Positions 55,932 to 63,821 of a DNA stretch of 64,000 bases are shown here, piece after piece. The DNA comes from JARKQH01 sp964631605. GTDB taxonomy: Bacteria; Verrucomicrobiota; Verrucomicrobiia; Limisphaerales; UBA8199. Numbering within the stretch: position 1 is the stretch's first letter; each line of letters starts with the position of its first letter. Location: positions 61,043 through 125,042 of the forward strand of contig CAZVYG010000005.1 of assembly GCA_964631605.1 (NCBI GenBank). The letters run 5' to 3'. Both the position numbers and the translations under genes were made by a program. The notes beneath the pieces are model-generated. The model was given only the letters and a program-made list of their open reading frames with translations, was not told the origin of the DNA and made no database searches.

Positions 55932-56774
55932 ATGCTGATGACTGACCGCGAGCTGCAATTCAAGTCTGTCGCTTACCGCCGCGCGCTGCTGCAACTGATT
56001 TTCAGCGCCGGCGCCGGCCACACCGGCGGGGGGCTTAGTTGCCTGGATATTCTCAATGTTCTCTACCATCGCATATTGAGGGTGTCCCCGGACACGTTTG
56101 GCAGCCCCGACCGGGACCGTTACGTGCAGAGCAAGGGGCACTCGGTCGAGGCCCTTTATGTGGTGCTGGCCGATCGGGGCTTCTTCCCCCGAACCGACCT
56201 TCAGACCGTGTGCCGCTACCAGTCGCCTTACGTGGGACACCCCACCCGCAAGGTCCCCGGCATCGAGATGAACACCGGGGCGCTCGGGCACGGCCTGGCC
56301 ATCAGTGCCGGCATGGCCCTGGCGGCCAAACTGGACGGCCGCTCCTACCGGGTGTTTACCCTGCTGGGGGATGGCGAACTGGCCGAGGGCTCGAATTGGG
56401 AGGCCGCCATGGCCGCCAGCCATTACCGGCTGGACAACTTGACCGCCGTCATTGACCACAACACCCTGCAGATCACCGGCCCCACCCGCGAGGTCTGCAG
56501 CAATGAGCCGCTCGACGAGAAATGGCGGGCCTTTGGCTGGACGGTGCGGGAAACCGATGGACACGACGTCGCCGCCCTCACGCGCGTGTTGGGCGCGCCG
56601 CCCGAGCCTGGCAAGCCCACCTGCGTCATCGCCCACACCGTCAAAGGCAAGGGTGTCAGCTTCATGGAAAACGTGCCCCGTTGGCATCACGGCGTCCCCT
56701 CGGCCGCCGAGCTGGCCCAGGCGGTGGCCGAGCTCGACGCCGCCGAAACCCGGCTGCGGGAGGAATCTGCATGA
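55932..56774 (+). CDS. Split transketolase, N-terminal (thiamine diphosphate-binding) subunit
   Basis: 280 aa from ATGCTGATG. SKGHSVEALYVVLADRG and GALGHGLAISAGMALAAKL are the transketolase-A signatures, and the ThDP motif is GDGELAEGSNWEAAM (Gly146-Asp-Gly) with Asn177 in DHNTLQ. Only the first half of a transketolase is present; the second half is the next gene, with ATGA coupling. Split transketolases of this type include the apulose-4-phosphate transketolase of D-apiose catabolism and SqwGH of the sulfo-transketolase pathway. No second full-length transketolase is nearby, so a dedicated catabolic role is likely. Confidence 0.9.
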   Translation: MLMTDRELQFKSVAYRRALLQLIFSAGAGHTGGGLSCLDILNVLYHRILRVSPDTFGSPDRDRYVQSKGHSVEALYVVLADRGFFPRTDLQTVCRYQSPYVGHPTRKVPGIEMNTGALGHGLAISAGMALAAKLDGRSYRVFTLLGDGELAEGSNWEAAMAASHYRLDNLTAVIDHNTLQITGPTREVCSNEPLDEKWRAFGWTVRETDGHDVAALTRVLGAPPEPGKPTCVIAHTVKGKGVSFMENVPRWHHGVPSAAELAQAVAELDAAETRLREESA

Positions 56775-57775
56775 GCGCCCCCGCTCCCTCCGTGTTCTCG
56801 CCAACAGCCGCCCGCCTGGCCGAAAAACTCGGTCTCGCCCCCGGCCAGCCCAACCTGGACGTTTTTGCCGCCACGCTGCTGGAACTCGCGCGGGCCAACC
56901 CAAACATTCTGGCGCTGACCAGCGACTCGCGCGGCTCCGGAAAACTGGCGCCCTTCGGCCAGGCCCTCCCCCGGCAACTGGTCGAGGTGGGCATTGCCGA
57001 GCAAAATCTGGTCGGCATGGCGGCGGGGCTGGCTGCCTGCGGCAAGAAACCCTTTGCGGTTTCCCCCGCCAGCTTCCTCACCACTCGCGCCCTGGAACAG
57101 ATCAAGAACGACGTCTGCTATTCGGACGTGCCGGTGGTGCTGGTGGGCATCAGCGCCGGCGTCAGCTACGGAGCCCTAGGGAGCACCCACCATTCGCTCC
57201 ACGATTTTGCCGCCCTGCGCGCGATTCCCAACCTCACCATCCTGGCCCCGGCCGACAATGACGAGACACGCGAAGCCGTCCGCTGGGCCGCCACGGCCAG
57301 CCACCCGGTCTATCTCCGCTTTGGCAAGGCGCCCACCCGCCATCTCGGCGCCGGGGAACGGCGGTTCGAGCCCGGCCAGGCGACGGTTCTAAAAGAAGGC
57401 GCCGATGCCGCGTTCATCGGCACGGGCGAAACCGTCGTGCATTGCCTGCTGGCGGCGGGCGCCCTGGCGGCCGAGGGACGCGACTGCCGCGTGATCAGCA
57501 TGCCCTGCGTCAAACCGCTGGATCTGGAAACCCTCCTCAGCGCGGGCCGCGAGTGCCAGGCTCTCATCGTGGCCGAGGAGCACAACGTCAACGGCGGCTT
57601 GGGCGAGGCCTGCGCCTCGGCCCTGATGCGCGCGGGCATCCGGGTCCCCTTCCGCATCGCCGCCATCCCGGATGAGGATACGGTCACCGGCTCCCAGGCG
57701 GACATCTTCCGCCACTATGGCATCACCATGGAAGGCCTGAGCCAGGCCGCCCGCGAACTGCTGGAGGTGGCATGA
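56771..57775 (+). CDS. Split transketolase, C-terminal (pyrimidine-binding) subunit
   Basis: 334 aa; ATGA overlaps on both sides. LVEVGIAEQNLVGMAAGLAA contains the catalytic Glu77 that activates ThDP on the partner subunit. GISAGVSYGALGSTHHSLHD and ILAPADNDETREAVRWAAT are transketolase central-domain signatures, and SMPCVKPLDLETLLSAGREC lies in the C-terminal domain. It forms the active enzyme with the 280-aa subunit. Ketol transfer from a phosphorylated ketose to glyceraldehyde 3-phosphate would give xylulose 5-phosphate; the donor is inferred to come from the kinase next door. Confidence 0.9.
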   Translation: MSAPAPSVFSPTAARLAEKLGLAPGQPNLDVFAATLLELARANPNILALTSDSRGSGKLAPFGQALPRQLVEVGIAEQNLVGMAAGLAACGKKPFAVSPASFLTTRALEQIKNDVCYSDVPVVLVGISAGVSYGALGSTHHSLHDFAALRAIPNLTILAPADNDETREAVRWAATASHPVYLRFGKAPTRHLGAGERRFEPGQATVLKEGADAAFIGTGETVVHCLLAAGALAAEGRDCRVISMPCVKPLDLETLLSAGRECQALIVAEEHNVNGGLGEACASALMRAGIRVPFRIAAIPDEDTVTGSQADIFRHYGITMEGLSQAARELLEVA

Positions 57776-59250
57776 GCCTGATCCTTGCCCTCGATCAAAG
57801 CACTTCCGCCACCAAAGCGGCCCTGTTTGACAACACCGGAGGGCTGGTTGACAAGGCCTCCTTGGAGCACCGGCAGATTTATCCCCAGGCCGGCTGGGTG
57901 GAACATGACGCGGAGGAGATCTGGCAAAACACCCTCGGCGCGATCGGCACCCTCGGCGCCCGGCAGGCGGACCGCTTCAAAGACGTGGCGGCCCTCAGCA
58001 TCGCCAACCAGCGTGAAACCATCGTGGTGTTCGAGCGCGCGACCGGCCGGCCGCTGCATCCCGCCATCGTCTGGCAGGATCGCCGCGGCGCTCCGCTCTG
58101 CCAGCGCCTCGCCGCCGAGGGATGGGAGGCGGCCGTCCGAGCCAAAACCGGTTTGCGGCTGGACACCTATTTTTCCGCATCAAAGCTGCAGTGGTTGCTG
58201 ACCGAGCGGCCGGAGCTGGCCCGGCAGCTTCGAGATGGCCAGGCCCTCGTCGGCACCATGGATGCCTATCTCATCCACCGGCTCACGGGCGGCCGCGTCT
58301 TTGCCACCGATTTCACCAACGCCAGCCGCACCCTCCTTTTTGACATTCACCAACTCCGATGGGACCCCGAGCTTTGTCAGCTTTTCGGGGTGCCGGTTCA
58401 GGCGCTGCCGGAACCCCGCGAGCCGTTTGCCCGGTTCGGAGAAACGAACGCCGGCGGGCTGCTGCCCCGGCCCCTGCCCATCTGCGGGGTCTTCGGCGAC
58501 TCCCAAGCCTCTTTTTTCGCTCAACGATGCTTCCAGCCGGGCACGGCAAAAGCCACGTTTGGCACCGGCACATCCGTGCTGTTCAACGTCGGGCCGGCCT
58601 GCCGGCTTTCCACCGGCGGAGTGGTCACGGCCCTGGCCTGGGTGTTGCGGGGGCGGCCCATTTACGCCCTGGAGGGCCTGATCAATTACTCGGCCGCCAC
58701 GCTCGCCTGGCTGAAGGACCAGCTTGGCCTGATTGACGACATCGCCGGAGTCGAAACTCTCGCCACCGCTGTCCCGGACAATGGCGGCGTGTACCTCGTG
58801 CCGGCCTTTGCCGGTCTCAGCGCCCCGTACTGGAGCGCCGACGCCCGCGCCGCGATTCTCGGCCTGACGGCCTTTTCAAAACGCGAGCACGTGGTCCGGG
58901 CCGCGCTGGAATCCATCGCGTATCAAGTGCGGGACGTGCTCGACCTCATGGGCGCCGAGGCTGGCGTAAAACTCAAGGAGCTGCATGCCGACGGCGGACC
59001 AACCCGCAACGCCTTTCTGATGCAGTTCACCGCGGATGTGGCCGGGGTCGAGTTGCGCGCCAGCGACGTGCCGGAGGCCTCGGCACTTGGGGCGGCCCTG
59101 GCCGGCTTTCTGGGCCTGGGCATCCACCAATCCCTCGAGAGCCTGGCCGCCCTGCGCCGCGAAGGCCGGACCTTTCAGCCGCAACTGCCCGCCGCGACCG
59201 TCGAACGCCTGCGCGCGGGCTGGCTGGCCGCCGTAAAACGAGTACTGTAA
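57772..59250 (+). CDS. FGGY-family carbohydrate kinase (glycerol kinase-like)
   Basis: 492 aa; ATGA overlap with the transketolase gene. Phosphate-1 motif LALDQSTSATKAALF; ANQRETIVVFERATGRPLHP and IVWQDRRGAPLC resemble glycerol kinase; ATFGTGTSVLFNVG is the phosphate-2 region; DVLDLMGAEAGVKLKELHAD with GGPTRNAFLMQ is the adenosine-binding FGGY signature. Glycerol kinase itself is unlikely inside an isomerase-transketolase operon. FGGY kinases phosphorylate ketoses such as xylulose, fuculose and D-apulose. In this position the product would feed the split transketolase. Confidence 0.88.
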   Translation: MSLILALDQSTSATKAALFDNTGGLVDKASLEHRQIYPQAGWVEHDAEEIWQNTLGAIGTLGARQADRFKDVAALSIANQRETIVVFERATGRPLHPAIVWQDRRGAPLCQRLAAEGWEAAVRAKTGLRLDTYFSASKLQWLLTERPELARQLRDGQALVGTMDAYLIHRLTGGRVFATDFTNASRTLLFDIHQLRWDPELCQLFGVPVQALPEPREPFARFGETNAGGLLPRPLPICGVFGDSQASFFAQRCFQPGTAKATFGTGTSVLFNVGPACRLSTGGVVTALAWVLRGRPIYALEGLINYSAATLAWLKDQLGLIDDIAGVETLATAVPDNGGVYLVPAFAGLSAPYWSADARAAILGLTAFSKREHVVRAALESIAYQVRDVLDLMGAEAGVKLKELHADGGPTRNAFLMQFTADVAGVELRASDVPEASALGAALAGFLGLGIHQSLESLAALRREGRTFQPQLPAATVERLRAGWLAAVKRVL

Positions 59251-59278
59251 CGCACATAAAAACCTTGCTGAACACTTT

Positions 59279-60241
59279 ATGAAAATTCCGATCCTGAAGT
59301 TTTTCGCCGCCCTCGCGATACTATTCTCAAGCGCCGCCCTGCCCGACGGCTTCGCCACTGCAGCGGATTCGCCGCCCAAGGCCAAAATGGCGGTGGTGAT
59401 TTCAACCTTGAACAATCCCTGGTTTGTGGTGCTGGGCGAGGCCGCCCGAAGCCGGGCCGTCGAGCTGGGCTACGAGGCGACCGTTTTTGATTCCCAGAAC
59501 GACACCGCCAAGGAGGCGGCGCACTTCGAAAATGCCATCGCCGGCGGTTACAAGGCGATTTTGTTCAACCCGACCGACGCCAACGGCTCGATTGCCAATG
59601 CGAAGCGGGCGCAGGCCGCCGGCATCCCTGTATTTTGCATTGACCGTGAAATCAACGCCACCAATGTCGCCACCGCGCAGCTCCTCTCCGACAACTACTC
59701 CGGCTGTGTCAAGCTCGGCGAGTATTTTGTCGAGCAGGTGGGCGAGCAAGGCACGTATGTCGAGCTCCTTGGCCTGGTGGGCGACAACAACACCTGGAAC
59801 CGTTCCAAGGGATTCCATAGCGTGGTGGATCGTTATCCCGGCCTGAAGATGGTGGCGCAGCAGTCGGCCGAGTTCGACCGCGCCAAAGCACTCGAGGTGA
59901 TGGAATCCATCCTGCAAAAACACCCCGCCATCAACGCCGTCTTCTGCGGCAACGACGCCATGGCCATGGGCGCCTACCAGGCCCTGGTCGCCGCGGGCAA
60001 GGACCGCCAGGTCAAAGTCTTCGGCTTCGACGGCGCGGACGACGTCGTGCGCCTCATCGCCGAAAAGAAAATGGTGGCGACCGGCATGCAGTTCCCAAAA
60101 CAAATGGCCCGCCAGGCCGCCGAATTCGCCGACCAATTCCTCAAAGGCAAACGCGATTTCCCCCAGAAAATCCCCGTCCGGGTGGACCTTGTCACCCAGC
60201 AAAATGTGCACCGTTACGGGGACTACGGCCGCAAGCCCTGA
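59279..60241 (+). CDS. Ribose-type ABC transporter sugar-binding protein
   Basis: 320 aa with a signal peptide (FFAALAILFSSAALPDGFAT). Peripla_BP_4/RbsB-type motifs: MAVVISTLNNPWFVVLGEAA, YEATVFDSQND, GYKAILFNPTDANGSI, GIPVFCIDRE, AVFCGNDAMAMGAYQALVAA and KVFGFDGADDVVRLI. It binds a monosaccharide in the periplasm and delivers it to the permease at 60946. Its place behind the isomerase, transketolase and kinase genes indicates that it imports their substrate. Family members bound to pentoses, including D-apiose, are known. Confidence 0.9.
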   Translation: MKIPILKFFAALAILFSSAALPDGFATAADSPPKAKMAVVISTLNNPWFVVLGEAARSRAVELGYEATVFDSQNDTAKEAAHFENAIAGGYKAILFNPTDANGSIANAKRAQAAGIPVFCIDREINATNVATAQLLSDNYSGCVKLGEYFVEQVGEQGTYVELLGLVGDNNTWNRSKGFHSVVDRYPGLKMVAQQSAEFDRAKALEVMESILQKHPAINAVFCGNDAMAMGAYQALVAAGKDRQVKVFGFDGADDVVRLIAEKKMVATGMQFPKQMARQAAEFADQFLKGKRDFPQKIPVRVDLVTQQNVHRYGDYGRKP

Positions 60242-60251
60242 ACCCGCCCTC

Positions 60252-60884
60252 ATGCGCCGGATCGCCGTCATCTGCATCGGGTTGGCCGCCGGCGCGGGCC
60301 TTTGTGTTCTGTGGCCGCCGATTCGCATCGTTTCACTCAAGCATCAGGCGGCTCAAACCAACGGCGTCTTCAACGCGGCCAATTATGCCGCCGAGTTCTG
60401 GTCGCAGCGCCTGCTGCCGGCCCTCAGGCACGCGCCCGACGCCGACACCCTGCTCTCGCTCCTGGCCTCCGACCCCAACGCCGCGGCGGCGAAATACGGC
60501 AAAACCCCGGGAATGAGCGACGCGGTGTATTATTTGATGAAAGGGAGCGGAACGGTATGCTCGGTCCACCCCAAGGCGGTCGCTGTCGCCCTCGGCAAGC
60601 CGGACGGCGATCCGGATCTCCTGCTCAGCACCGGCATGCTCTTCGGCAACACGGTCCGCGACGCCTCCGGCCTGCTGGATGCGGGCCTGTTCCCCAATTC
60701 TCAGGATTTCAACGACCTCTCCACCGAGCTGAACCGGATTGTGGAACAGCGGGTCATCAGCCAACTCAAGGCCCAGGCCGCCCCGGGCCGACGGCTGCGC
60801 TTCGTCGCCGCGGCCGAGGTCGAGCCGGGCGCCGAAGCGGACCGTCCCCTCAAGGTTGTCCCCCTGGAGGTAGCGTTCGAATAG
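60252..60884 (+). CDS. DUF2291 family periplasmic/lipoprotein-like protein
   Basis: 210 aa. One N-terminal hydrophobic segment (IAVICIGLAAGAGLCVLWPP) precedes the DUF2291 body: FNAANYAAEFWSQRLLPAL, AKYGKTPGMSDAVYYLMKGS and FNDLSTELNRIVEQRVISQL. DUF2291 genes commonly sit between the binding protein and membrane subunits of ribose-type importers, as here. The biochemical role is unknown; an accessory to the transporter is likely. It begins 10 bp after the binding-protein stop. Confidence 0.85.
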   Translation: MRRIAVICIGLAAGAGLCVLWPPIRIVSLKHQAAQTNGVFNAANYAAEFWSQRLLPALRHAPDADTLLSLLASDPNAAAAKYGKTPGMSDAVYYLMKGSGTVCSVHPKAVAVALGKPDGDPDLLLSTGMLFGNTVRDASGLLDAGLFPNSQDFNDLSTELNRIVEQRVISQLKAQAAPGRRLRFVAAAEVEPGAEADRPLKVVPLEVAFE

Positions 60885-60945
60885 CCGCCATGACCCCGTT
60901 GACTCGAGCGCCTGATTCCGCCCCGCCTCGTTGGCGCCCCAACCC

Positions 60946-61920
60946 ATGAGCTGCTCGAAGCATACCCTCGCGCGGTTCCAATCGCTGCTGGCTCTGGCTC
61001 TGATGATCATCGGCCTGAGCCTGGCCGCCGACAATTTCCTCACGGTGGACAACGGCATGAATGTGCTGCGCCAGATTTCGATCAACCTTTGCCTTTCCAT
61101 CGGGATGACCCTGGTGATTCTTTCCGGCGGCATTGACCTCTCGGTGGGTTCCGTGCTCGCCCTGGCGGGCGCCTTGGCGGCGGGCCTCCTGAAAAATGGC
61201 CTGACCTTGGAGCGTTTTGGGGTGCTGATTCAATTCACCCCCTTCGGCGCGGTGCTGGTCGGGGTGGCCGTCGGGCTGGCGGCGGGCTTCGTCAACGGGG
61301 TGGCGATTACCCGTTTCTCCTTGCCGCCGTTTGTCGCCACCCTGGGCATGCTGAGCATCGCGCGCGGGTTCACGATGCTGTGGACGGGCGGGTTCCCCAT
61401 CACCGGGCTTGGCCACGCTTTCGGTTCGCTGGGCACGGGCCAGTGGCTGGGCGTGCCGATGCCCGTTTGGATTTCCGCCGTCCTCGCCCTGGCTTTCTTT
61501 GCGGTGACGCGCCGGACCCCCTTTGGGCGGTATCTCTATGCGGTGGGGGGCAACGAGCGTGCCGCCGCGTTGAGCGGCTTGAACGTGAACCGGATCAAAC
61601 TGCAGGTTTACACCCTCGGCGGGGGACTGGCCGGGGTGGCCGGCCTGCTGGCCACCGCCCGCCTCGATTCAGCCACGCCCAACGCCGGCATCGGCTATGA
61701 GCTCGACTCCATTGCGGCAGTCGTCATCGGCGGCACCTCCCTGAGCGGCGGCCGCGGGTCCATCCTGGGCACCGTGCTGGGCTGCCTGATCATTGGCGTC
61801 CTGAACAACGGCTTGGTCTTGCTTGAGGTCTCGCCCTTCTGGCAGCAGGTCATCAAGGGTTTTGTCATCCTCGTGGCCGTTGCTATTGACAAAGCCGCCA
61901 AATCCCCGGGCCGCGATTAG
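60946..61920 (+). CDS. Ribose-type ABC transporter permease (BPD_transp_2)
   Basis: 324 aa from ATGAGCTGC; a TTG five codons upstream is less likely. About ten hydrophobic segments with LVILSGGIDLSVGSVLALAG (family signature), LPPFVATLGMLSIARGFTML, TPFGRYLYAVGGNERAAALS (EAA-like coupling loop) and AVVIGGTSLSGGRGSILGT. It forms the sugar channel for the binding protein at 59279. No RbsA-type ATPase gene lies between 60884 and 60946 or downstream in the window, so the importer must borrow an ATPase. It is the last gene of the operon. Confidence 0.9.
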   Translation: MSCSKHTLARFQSLLALALMIIGLSLAADNFLTVDNGMNVLRQISINLCLSIGMTLVILSGGIDLSVGSVLALAGALAAGLLKNGLTLERFGVLIQFTPFGAVLVGVAVGLAAGFVNGVAITRFSLPPFVATLGMLSIARGFTMLWTGGFPITGLGHAFGSLGTGQWLGVPMPVWISAVLALAFFAVTRRTPFGRYLYAVGGNERAAALSGLNVNRIKLQVYTLGGGLAGVAGLLATARLDSATPNAGIGYELDSIAAVVIGGTSLSGGRGSILGTVLGCLIIGVLNNGLVLLEVSPFWQQVIKGFVILVAVAIDKAAKSPGRD

Positions 61921-61972
61921 CCGGCGCTCGCAAGCGCCCCGCTATTCCCCGCCACCCCGGCGCTGTCTTGGT

Positions 61973-62100
61973 TCACGGCATCAACGGCCGAAACGCCCGC
62001 ACCCGGTAAAACCGCCCGCTGCCAAACGGGCGAGGCCCTGACGCTGAGCGTTCCTGTCGGCATTGTTCCGGGTCAGTTCCTCCAGGCGCGGCGCAACCGA
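61973..62100 (-). pseudogene. Possible C-terminal remnant of a secreted protein
   Basis: A minus-strand frame reads GTDPEQCRQERSASG, then GSGRFYRVRAFRPLMP and stop. The FYRVR ending matches the F-F/Y-R tails of five secreted proteins in this window. No intact gene precedes it; the GH-A gene at 62190 ends just upstream. The rest of 61921-62189 holds only the hairpin at 62109. Confidence 0.25.
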
Positions 62101-62108
62101 TGATAACA

Positions 62109-62138
62109 CCCCGGCGGCTTTCCCGGGGCCTTCTTTTT
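62109..62138 (+). terminator. Candidate terminator downstream of the operon
   Basis: CCCCGG / CCGGGG stem with an 8-nt loop, followed by a pyrimidine tract CCTTCTTTTT. It lies 190 bp past the permease stop in the orientation expected to end the operon. Confidence 0.4.
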
Positions 62139-62189
62139 CCGACCCGAGGGACACTCCGTGGCACGCCCCGCCGGCTGGTAGCCGGTTTT

Positions 62190-63821
62190 TCACGGCGCAC
62201 TCCAGCGCAGGCGGAAGAACAGCGGCGGCGACAATGGCCCGACATACCGGGCGCGTTTTTCCGTCCCGACGATGCTGAACTCCAAATCGCCCGCGGGCAC
62301 CAGCGTCCAATTCGCCGGCAGCAGCGTGGCGGCCACCTCCACCGTAATGACTTCGCCAACTTCCGCGGACCAAACCAGCACGGGCGCTCCGCTGACATCC
62401 AACTCCCCCCGCAAAGCAAACGGCGGCGGCGGCACCGGCTCGACTAAAATGGGCGCGTCCTCGAGGGCGAAGGTGTATTGGCCGGCCGCCGGGGTGACCG
62501 TGTTGGTGAGGAAGGTGGCCGTCTGCCCGTCGGGACTGAGGGTGGCGGGGACAACGCGGAGGGTCTGGTAAGTCCGGGCCGTCAGGCCGGTGAGTGTGTG
62601 GTTTTGATTGTCCGGGCTCCACAGGACGTAACGGTGCGCGCCGTCGGCGCAGCGAAAGCGCACGGCCCACGCGCCGGCGCCGCCGCTGAGGTTGTCGTCA
62701 TTGATGAGGCCCGTGGCGAGGAGCTGCGCGGTTTCAAAGCCTTCCAGTTTTTGGATGAGCAGTTTCATGGCGTGCCAGGACTTCTTCTTCTTGCCGGTGT
62801 GGTCGAGCAGGCCGAACTGGTCGAAGCCCGTGCCGCCGGGCAGATTGGCCGAGTAATGGTTGTGCCAGGCGACCAGTTGGGCGCCCTTGCCGTAGAGCAG
62901 CGCGAAGCGTCGCCACACATCCGCCGCCTGCGCGTCCGGGGACGAGTAGCGCGGAGTGATGCTGGTGTTGGTGCGGCTGGAGATGCCGGTCTCGGTGACC
63001 CAGATGGGTGTGTGGGTCAGGCCGTGGGCGTCGAGCACGGCGCGGCACATGTCGTAGTGCCGGGGCAGTGTCCACCACGAATTGTAATCGTGGTAGTTGG
63101 CCACGTCGAAGCTGCCCGCGCCGCCGGCGGCGAGCAATTGCCCGAGCCAGTTGGTCGAGTTGGCGAAGGGAAAACCGTAGGTGCCAAGCATGCCCGGCAG
63201 AACCACCTTGGCCTCCGGGTCCGCCGCTAGAATCCAGACGCGGTTCGAGTGCATGAACGCGGCGAAGTCGGGCACGGGCAGGCCCAGCGGCCGCGAGGTT
63301 TTGCCGTTCATCTCGTTGGCAATTTCCCAGTACCGGGCCACGTGGCGGTAGCGGGCGACGGTGTTGGTCACGTAGTTCTCGGTCTCCGGCGCATCGCGCT
63401 CCGCGCGCCAGCCGCAGTCGGGGGCGTAGGGCGGGTTGGTGCAGGCGCGCCAGGGCACTTGCAGGCCATAGACGTCGTTGGGCCCGGCGATGATGCCGTA
63501 GAGCGTGGGCAGTGGATGAATCCCATACGCGTTGGAGAAGACCTGGTCGGGCTTGGCGTAGTTGAACGCGCCGTCGGCGGGCTCGACTTGGATCCAATGC
63601 ACGTCGTTGTAGGTCATCTGGCGCAAGGCCGGAGCGCCCAGGTCGGCCAGCCAGCTCAGGAAGGTGGGGGTGGGCGCCGTTTCCGGCGATTGGAAGGGGA
63701 AATTGATGGCGACGCGGGGCGCCGATGTTTCGGCGGCCAGGACTGCCGAGGCAAGCAGCGCCGTCAGGGCGCTCAACGCCAGTCTTTGGAGAAGTGGTTT
63801 GGTTGCCGTAACCGTTTTCAT
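62190..63821 (-). CDS. Secreted clan GH-A glycoside hydrolase (GH39/GH5-like)
   Basis: 543 aa with signal peptide LALSALTALLASAVLAA. The TIM-barrel region (~35-400) contains RYWEIANEMNGK with Glu170 at the acid/base position after Asn, and TPIWVTETGISS with Glu277 at the nucleophile position, the clan GH-A pair. ARYRHVARYWEIANE resembles GH39 and related families. Two beta-sandwich domains follow, ending PLFFRLRWSAP, the tail seen on other secreted proteins here. It is transcribed toward the operon end. Substrate unknown; plant cell-wall glycans are likely from context. 63822-64000 shows nothing supportable. Confidence 0.78.
   Translation of the reverse strand: MKTVTATKPLLQRLALSALTALLASAVLAAETSAPRVAINFPFQSPETAPTPTFLSWLADLGAPALRQMTYNDVHWIQVEPADGAFNYAKPDQVFSNAYGIHPLPTLYGIIAGPNDVYGLQVPWRACTNPPYAPDCGWRAERDAPETENYVTNTVARYRHVARYWEIANEMNGKTSRPLGLPVPDFAAFMHSNRVWILAADPEAKVVLPGMLGTYGFPFANSTNWLGQLLAAGGAGSFDVANYHDYNSWWTLPRHYDMCRAVLDAHGLTHTPIWVTETGISSRTNTSITPRYSSPDAQAADVWRRFALLYGKGAQLVAWHNHYSANLPGGTGFDQFGLLDHTGKKKKSWHAMKLLIQKLEGFETAQLLATGLINDDNLSGGAGAWAVRFRCADGAHRYVLWSPDNQNHTLTGLTARTYQTLRVVPATLSPDGQTATFLTNTVTPAAGQYTFALEDAPILVEPVPPPPFALRGELDVSGAPVLVWSAEVGEVITVEVAATLLPANWTLVPAGDLEFSIVGTEKRARYVGPLSPPLFFRLRWSAP

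Noticed and set aside
57772..59250. Assignment as glycerol kinase glpK
   Set aside because: The sequence is glycerol-kinase-like, but no glycerol facilitator or dehydrogenase is near and the gene is translationally coupled to a split transketolase.
60890..60949. 19-codon reading frame as a functional small gene
   Set aside because: Too short, Pro/Arg-rich, no motif, and it overlaps the permease start; mentioned only as a possible relic of a missing ATPase gene.
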